DNA of 64,000 bases. Source: Gordonibacter sp. 28C (GTDB taxonomy: Bacteria > Actinomycetota > Coriobacteriia > Coriobacteriales > Eggerthellaceae). Position 1 is the stretch's first letter; every line of letters starts with the position of its first letter. Below, piece after piece: positions 60,340 through 64,000 of the stretch. The DNA lies in assembly GCF_003339845.1 (NCBI RefSeq), contig NZ_PPTR01000008.1, positions 62,001 to 126,000 of the forward strand, given 5' to 3'. The notes beneath the pieces were generated by a model. The model worked only from the letters and a program-made list of their open reading frames with translations, was not told the DNA's origin and did not search any database. The position numbers and the translations under genes are program-made.

Positions 60340-61392
60340 ATGAGCTTTGATTTCGGCGCGTTCGCTGCGGCGTTCGCGAGCGATCCCGTTCTCGCGCTCA
60401 TCGTCATCTTGACGCTGGGCGCCACGGTGGTGAACGGGGCCACCGACGCCCCCAACGCCATCGCCACCGTCGTGGGCACGAAGGCCATGAAGCCCACGCC
60501 CGCCATAGCCATGGCTGCGGTGTGCAACTTCGTCGGCCTTGCGGCCATCACCATGATCTCGTCGGCCGTGGCGGCCACCATCTTCAAAATGGTCGACTTC
60601 GGCGGCGACAACCACGCCGCGCTCATCGCGTTGGCGGCGGCCATGGTGGCCATCATCGTGTGGGGCGTGACGGCTTGGTACTTCGGCATTCCCACGTCGC
60701 AAAGCCACTCGCTCATCGCAGGCATCACCGGAGCCGCCATCGCCCTGCAGGGCGGGCTGGCCGGCGTCAACGGAGCCGAGTGGATGAAGGTCGTTTACGG
60801 CCTGGTCATATCCACGGTGCTCGGTTTCGGCACGGGATGGCTGTTCACGCGCATGATCAAGCGGCTCTGCCGGGGAGCCGACCGCGTCAAGGCCAACTCG
60901 TTCTTCAAGTGGGCGCAGATCGTCTCCGGCGCCGGCGTGGCCGTGCTGCACGGCGCGCAGGACGGCCAGAAGTTCCTGTCGCTGTGCATGCTGGGTATCA
61001 TGCTGGCCATGACGGGGCAGTCCGGCGGCGATGTGACGTTTCCGTTCTGGCTGATCATCCTCGTATCGGCAACCATGGCGCTGGGCACGGCGGTGGGCGG
61101 CAGGAAGATCATCAAGTCGGTGGGCATGGACATGGTGAAGATGGAGCAGTACCAGGGCTTCGCCGCGTGCCTGTCGGCCTGCTTCTGCATCGGCCTGGCC
61201 ACGTTCACGGGCCTGCCGGTGTCCACCACGCATACGAAGACCACGGCCATCATGGGCGTGGGAGCCGAGAAGAGCCTGCGCAACGTGAAGTGGGGCCTGG
61301 CCGGCCGCATGGTGGGCACCTGGGTGCTCACGTTTCCCGGCTGCGGCCTGCTCGCGTTCGCCTTCACGCATCTGTTCCTGACGTTCTTCTGA
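60340..61392 (+). CDS. pit: PiT family inorganic phosphate permease
   Basis: A 350-aa membrane transporter for phosphate driven by H+ or Na+. Both halves carry the family motif: VVNGATDAPNAIATVVGTKA near the N-terminus and AVLHGAQDGQKFLSLCM after the central loop. The GIPTSQSHSLIAGITGAA and GLPVSTTHTKTTAIMGVG repeats are also present. About ten helices are visible. ATG 60340 follows GGGAGGGA. No PhoU-like gene is adjacent. The end is followed by a strong bidirectional terminator. Confidence 0.94.
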   Translation: MSFDFGAFAAAFASDPVLALIVILTLGATVVNGATDAPNAIATVVGTKAMKPTPAIAMAAVCNFVGLAAITMISSAVAATIFKMVDFGGDNHAALIALAAAMVAIIVWGVTAWYFGIPTSQSHSLIAGITGAAIALQGGLAGVNGAEWMKVVYGLVISTVLGFGTGWLFTRMIKRLCRGADRVKANSFFKWAQIVSGAGVAVLHGAQDGQKFLSLCMLGIMLAMTGQSGGDVTFPFWLIILVSATMALGTAVGGRKIIKSVGMDMVKMEQYQGFAACLSACFCIGLATFTGLPVSTTHTKTTAIMGVGAEKSLRNVKWGLAGRMVGTWVLTFPGCGLLAFAFTHLFLTFF

Positions 61393-61438
61393 TGCCTTGT
61401 CGGGTCGCCCCTACGAACAACCTGCAATGTGTTTCATA

Positions 61439-61475
61439 AAGAAAGCCTCGGGTCATGTCGACCCGAGGCTTTCTT
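61439..61475. terminator. bidirectional terminator between pit and the DUF1508 gene
   Basis: A 16-bp perfect stem (AAGAAAGCCTCGGGTC) with a 5-nt loop; A-rich on one side and T-rich on the other, so it works for the genes on both strands that converge here. Confidence 0.9.
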
Positions 61476-61498
61476 GCGCAGCAGATGGCAGGAGGGAT

Positions 61499-61675
61499 CT
61501 ACGCCTCTTCCTCCACGACCTCGGCGTCGGGCGCGTTCTTCTTAACGCTCTCGATGCCCTTCTTGCAGGATTCCTTCGACTTGTAGTGCTGGGACGTGGC
61601 GATGATCTCGCCGTTGTCGGCCTTCAGCACGAAATGGCATCCCGTGTCGGACGTCTTGATGACGAACTTTCCCAT
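61499..61675 (-). CDS. DUF1508/YegP family protein
   Basis: A 58-aa protein with one DUF1508 repeat: MGKFVIKTSDTGCHFVLKAD, then NGEIIATSQHYKSKESCKKG, a compact beta-beta-alpha fold. E. coli YegP has two such repeats. ATG 61675 has AGAAGGAG upstream. The function of the family is unknown, although members are often stress-related. It lies convergent to pit across a shared terminator. Confidence 0.85.
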   Translation of the reverse strand: MGKFVIKTSDTGCHFVLKADNGEIIATSQHYKSKESCKKGIESVKKNAPDAEVVEEEA

Positions 61676-61797
61676 GGGCTTCTCCTTCTCTTCGCGAACG
61701 ATATTGAAGATGATACACCGCTCGAAGCCGCAGGTCGGAGCAGCCACGCGATTGAACCAAGGTTTGAAGGTCGCCTGCGGACAGGCACGCTGTCCGG

Positions 61798-62307
61798 CTA
61801 GTTCACGCGCTTTTCCATGACGAAGTCGTCCATGATGAAGCCGCGCCCGATGTCCGTCTCCACGGAATCGATGGTTTCGAACCCCTTGCCCCGGTAGGCG
61901 CGCACGCCCAGGTCGTTGTGCTTGTTCACCGTCAAATACATTGCGTCGAACCCGCGCTCGCGGCACAGGTCCTCGTAGAAGCGGACGGTCTGGCTGGCGA
62001 ATCCGTGCCCGCGCTCCTCGGCCAGCAGGTATATCTTCGAGATGAAGAAGCGGTTCGTCTCGGGCTCGGAACGTCCGCCCGTGTAGCCTGCGATGCGCCC
62101 GTCGTCGGCGCGCAGGAACCAGTACTCGTAGCCGTGTTCGGCCATGTCGCGCTCGATAGCCTCCAGGCTTTGGAACTGCTCCACCATGTAGTCGGTTTGC
62201 GCCTCGCCGATGAGGGCGGGCCAGTACTCGTGCCATATCTCGTCGGCGAGCGCCGCCAGGCGCCGCCGGTCCTCGGGTGTCTCGACCGCAACGAACTCGA
62301 TCGTCAT
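61798..62307 (-). CDS. GNAT family N-acetyltransferase
   Basis: A 169-aa acetyltransferase. The acetyl-CoA site is in SKIYLLAEERGHGFASQTV, with the RGxGF-type pyrophosphate loop, and YLTVNKHNDLGVRAYRGKGF is the conserved C-terminal strand and helix. It is a single-domain protein similar to general GNATs that acetylate amino groups of small molecules or proteins. The start ATG 62307 has AAGGAG upstream. The target is unknown. Confidence 0.9.
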   Translation of the reverse strand: MTIEFVAVETPEDRRRLAALADEIWHEYWPALIGEAQTDYMVEQFQSLEAIERDMAEHGYEYWFLRADDGRIAGYTGGRSEPETNRFFISKIYLLAEERGHGFASQTVRFYEDLCRERGFDAMYLTVNKHNDLGVRAYRGKGFETIDSVETDIGRGFIMDDFVMEKRVN

Positions 62308-62559
62308 GCAATGCTCCTTCCTTTGTCACGTGCCTTCCCACTATACCGCAACCGGCACCGCGCGCGTCCACCTCTCGGGACGATTCGCGCGATCGTCTTG
62401 CGGGCCATGTTTCCGTTCAGTAACGCCGGTGCTTCCCGTTTGTTAAAAGGCGTTTCCAAGCGCGTTAACAGTGGGCAGTTTTACGTATTACCTGATGAAA
62501 CGATGCGATCATCGAATGCGTCACCTGACGGGAAGCTTGGATAGAGGAGGTAGATGCAT

Positions 62560-63834
62560 ATGTTTGACACAGGTTCGACGGGGTTCATGATCGTTTGCGC
62601 GATGCTCGTCCTGCTGATGACGCCGGGCTTGGCGTTCTTCTACGGGGGGTTGAGCCGCCGCAAGAACGTGGTCAACACGATGATCATGGTGTTCGCGGTT
62701 CTCGGCATCGTCGGCATCACGTGGACGGTGTGCGGGTGGTCGTTCGCCTACGGCGGAGACGGTTCGATCCCCTTCTTCGGGGGCTTCGATCAGCTTGGAC
62801 TCTTCGGCACCACGCAAGGCATGCTCGCTGAAGCGGAAGCAGTCCCCGAAGACGCGGTTTATCCCGGAATCGTCGACGTCGTGTTCCAGATGGCGTTTTG
62901 CATGATCACCACGGCCATCATCACGGGCGCGGTGGCCGGGCGCTTCAAGTTCGGCGCCATCTGCGTGTTCGTGGCGATCTGGACCATCGTGGTGTACCCG
63001 CCGCTCGCCCACATGGTGTGGGGCGGCGAGGGCAGCCTGGTGGGCGACATGATCGGCGCGCTCGACTTCGCCGGCGGCGACGTCGTGCACATCAGCTCCG
63101 GCCTGACCGGCCTCATCCTGTGCATCCTGGCGGGCAAGCGGCGCGGGTTCGGCATGATGAACTACCGGCCTCACAACGTGCCGTTCGTGGCTCTGGGCGC
63201 GGCCCTTCTGTGGTTCGGTTGGTTCGGCTTCAACGCGGGCTCCGAGTTCGCCGCTGACGGCATCGCCGCGCTTGCGCTGGTCAACACCGTTGTCGCTTCG
63301 GGTGCTGCGCTGGTTTCCTGGATGGTCGTCGAGCGCATGAAGGTTGGCAAGCCCACGCTCGTCGGCGCCGCCACGGGTCTGGTGGCCGGTCTCGTGGTCA
63401 TCACGCCGGGCGCCGGCTTCGTGGAGCCGTGGGCCGCGATCGTCATGGGCCTTGTCGTGTCGCCCGTCTGCTACTTCGCCATTTCCTTCTGCAAGCAGAA
63501 GATCGGCTACGACGACGCGCTCGACGCGTTCGGGTGCCATTGCGTGGGCGGCGTCGTGGGCGGCATCCTCACCGGCCTGTTCTGCGTGCCCGAGCTGTCT
63601 TGGACCGACTTCGGCGGCCTGCTCTACACGGGCGATCCGTCGCTTCTGGTCAGCCAGATCCTGGGCATCTTGGTCACCATCGTGTTCGTGGGCGTCGCCG
63701 ACGTGGTCATCGGCCTTGTCGTCAAGCTGTGCTTCAAGGGCAAGCTGCGCGTGAGCGAAGAGGACGAGGCGCGCGGCCTCGACGTGGCGGCTCACGGCGA
63801 GAGCGCGTACCCGGCTTACGTCGGCTTGGACTAA
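62560..63834 (+). CDS. amt: ammonium transporter
   Basis: An Amt/Mep channel of 424 aa with 11 predicted helices and no cleaved signal. Motifs include LLMTPGLAFFYGGLSRRKN, GDVVHISSGLTGLILCI with the first pore His, WFGWFGFNAGSE, and DAFGCHCVGGVVGGILTGLF with the second pore His. ATG 62560 lies 9 nt after GAGGAGG and is preferred to ATG 62554, which is only 3 nt away. The PII regulator gene follows 28 bp downstream, the usual nitrogen-control pair. The long upstream gap (62308-62559) should contain the nitrogen-responsive promoter, but I found no clear consensus. Confidence 0.96.
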   Translation: MFDTGSTGFMIVCAMLVLLMTPGLAFFYGGLSRRKNVVNTMIMVFAVLGIVGITWTVCGWSFAYGGDGSIPFFGGFDQLGLFGTTQGMLAEAEAVPEDAVYPGIVDVVFQMAFCMITTAIITGAVAGRFKFGAICVFVAIWTIVVYPPLAHMVWGGEGSLVGDMIGALDFAGGDVVHISSGLTGLILCILAGKRRGFGMMNYRPHNVPFVALGAALLWFGWFGFNAGSEFAADGIAALALVNTVVASGAALVSWMVVERMKVGKPTLVGAATGLVAGLVVITPGAGFVEPWAAIVMGLVVSPVCYFAISFCKQKIGYDDALDAFGCHCVGGVVGGILTGLFCVPELSWTDFGGLLYTGDPSLLVSQILGILVTIVFVGVADVVIGLVVKLCFKGKLRVSEEDEARGLDVAAHGESAYPAYVGLD

Positions 63835-63862
63835 ACTGAGATAAAGCGAGAGGAGTGAGACC

Positions 63863-64000
63863 ATGAAGAAGATTACCGCGATCGTCCGTCCGGAAAAGCT
63901 CGAGCCGCTGAAAGACGCGCTGTTCGCCGTCAAGGTCAACGGCATGACGATCTCTCAGGTGCAAGGCTGCGGCAACCAGCACGGCTGGAAGGAGTACTAC
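63863..64000 (+). CDS. glnK: PII nitrogen regulatory protein (3' end outside the window)
   Basis: The first 46 codons of a GlnB/GlnK-type PII protein: MKKITAIVRPEKLEPLKDAL, then VNGMTISQVQGCGNQHGW. The sequence runs off the end of the window before the T-loop is complete. AGAGGAG precedes ATG 63863. Its place after amt indicates that it gates ammonium uptake in response to nitrogen status. Confidence 0.92.
   Translation, partial: MKKITAIVRPEKLEPLKDALFAVKVNGMTISQVQGCGNQHGWKEYY

Noticed and set aside
62308-62559. GlnR/AmtR-type nitrogen box upstream of amt
   Set aside because: TTAC-N5-GAAAC near 62490 is close to a GlnR half-site pair, but the spacing is off by one and the second pair is missing.

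Overview
The window is high-GC bacterial chromosome with tightly packed genes, many GTG or TTG starts and overlapping ATGA-type junctions. It looks like Coriobacteriia, most likely an Eggerthellaceae gut anaerobe (Eggerthella-like). The reasons are a membrane-anchored LuxR-type regulator beside an MFS transporter and a molybdopterin oxidoreductase, a MobB-MobA fusion, a putrescine carbamoyltransferase/agmatine deiminase cluster, and the MEP isoprenoid genes. The genus is an inference from gene content; there is no rRNA gene here to confirm it.

Layout. 1-7000: DedA protein (5' end outside the window), dnaX-ybaB-recR, then a hairpin-rich gap, a molybdenum-cofactor MobB-MobA fusion and a multi-cluster Fe-S protein. 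7100-13500: an Rrf2 regulator with a perfect operator palindrome, a CcdA-TlpA fusion, an amino-acid ABC transporter, a YbaK-type deacylase and a histidine phosphatase. 13441-19622: a 6-kb island (zinc ribbon/LuxR pair, MFS transporter, 4Fe-4S subunit, molybdopterin catalytic subunit, all on the minus strand) bounded by a 50-bp direct repeat of the 3' end of the histidine phosphatase gene. 19672-25560: SDR with a long disordered tail, GNAT-MerR-MFS operon, orphan endonuclease-like gene. 26001-29803: agmatine/putrescine catabolism. 29858-36000: C39-like peptidase, MerR/GyrI regulator, aldehyde and alcohol dehydrogenases. 36122-40682: three AT-richer lipoprotein genes that look acquired. 41022-60073: housekeeping block with htrA, pyrH-frr-uppS-cdsA-dxr-(lipoprotein)-rseP-ispG-proS-HAD, two-subunit pyruvate carboxylase, Asp23, nusB, xseB, dxs. 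60340-64000: phosphate permease, small genes, amt and the start of a PII gene.

Non-coding content is unusually rich. Three elements of about 160-170 bp (7115-7275, 24382-24541, 32200-32368) share terminal inverted repeats whose inner arms differ between copies but change in a compensated way. A second REP/BIME-like family is built on the palindromic word CGTAGGGGCG and recurs at 35365, 44097, 49552 and 60131, with a diverged relative at 11970. Several perfect dyads sit in promoters (Rrf2, MerR, htrA, pit), and a hairpin hides the ribosome binding site of the MFS gene at 22624.

The strongest candidates for something new are the molybdoenzyme island with its duplicated gene end, the covarying inverted-repeat elements, and an RseP-type protease whose PDZ domain appears to be missing while a winged-helix-like segment has been inserted. 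No tRNA, rRNA, CRISPR array, integrase or transposase gene was seen.
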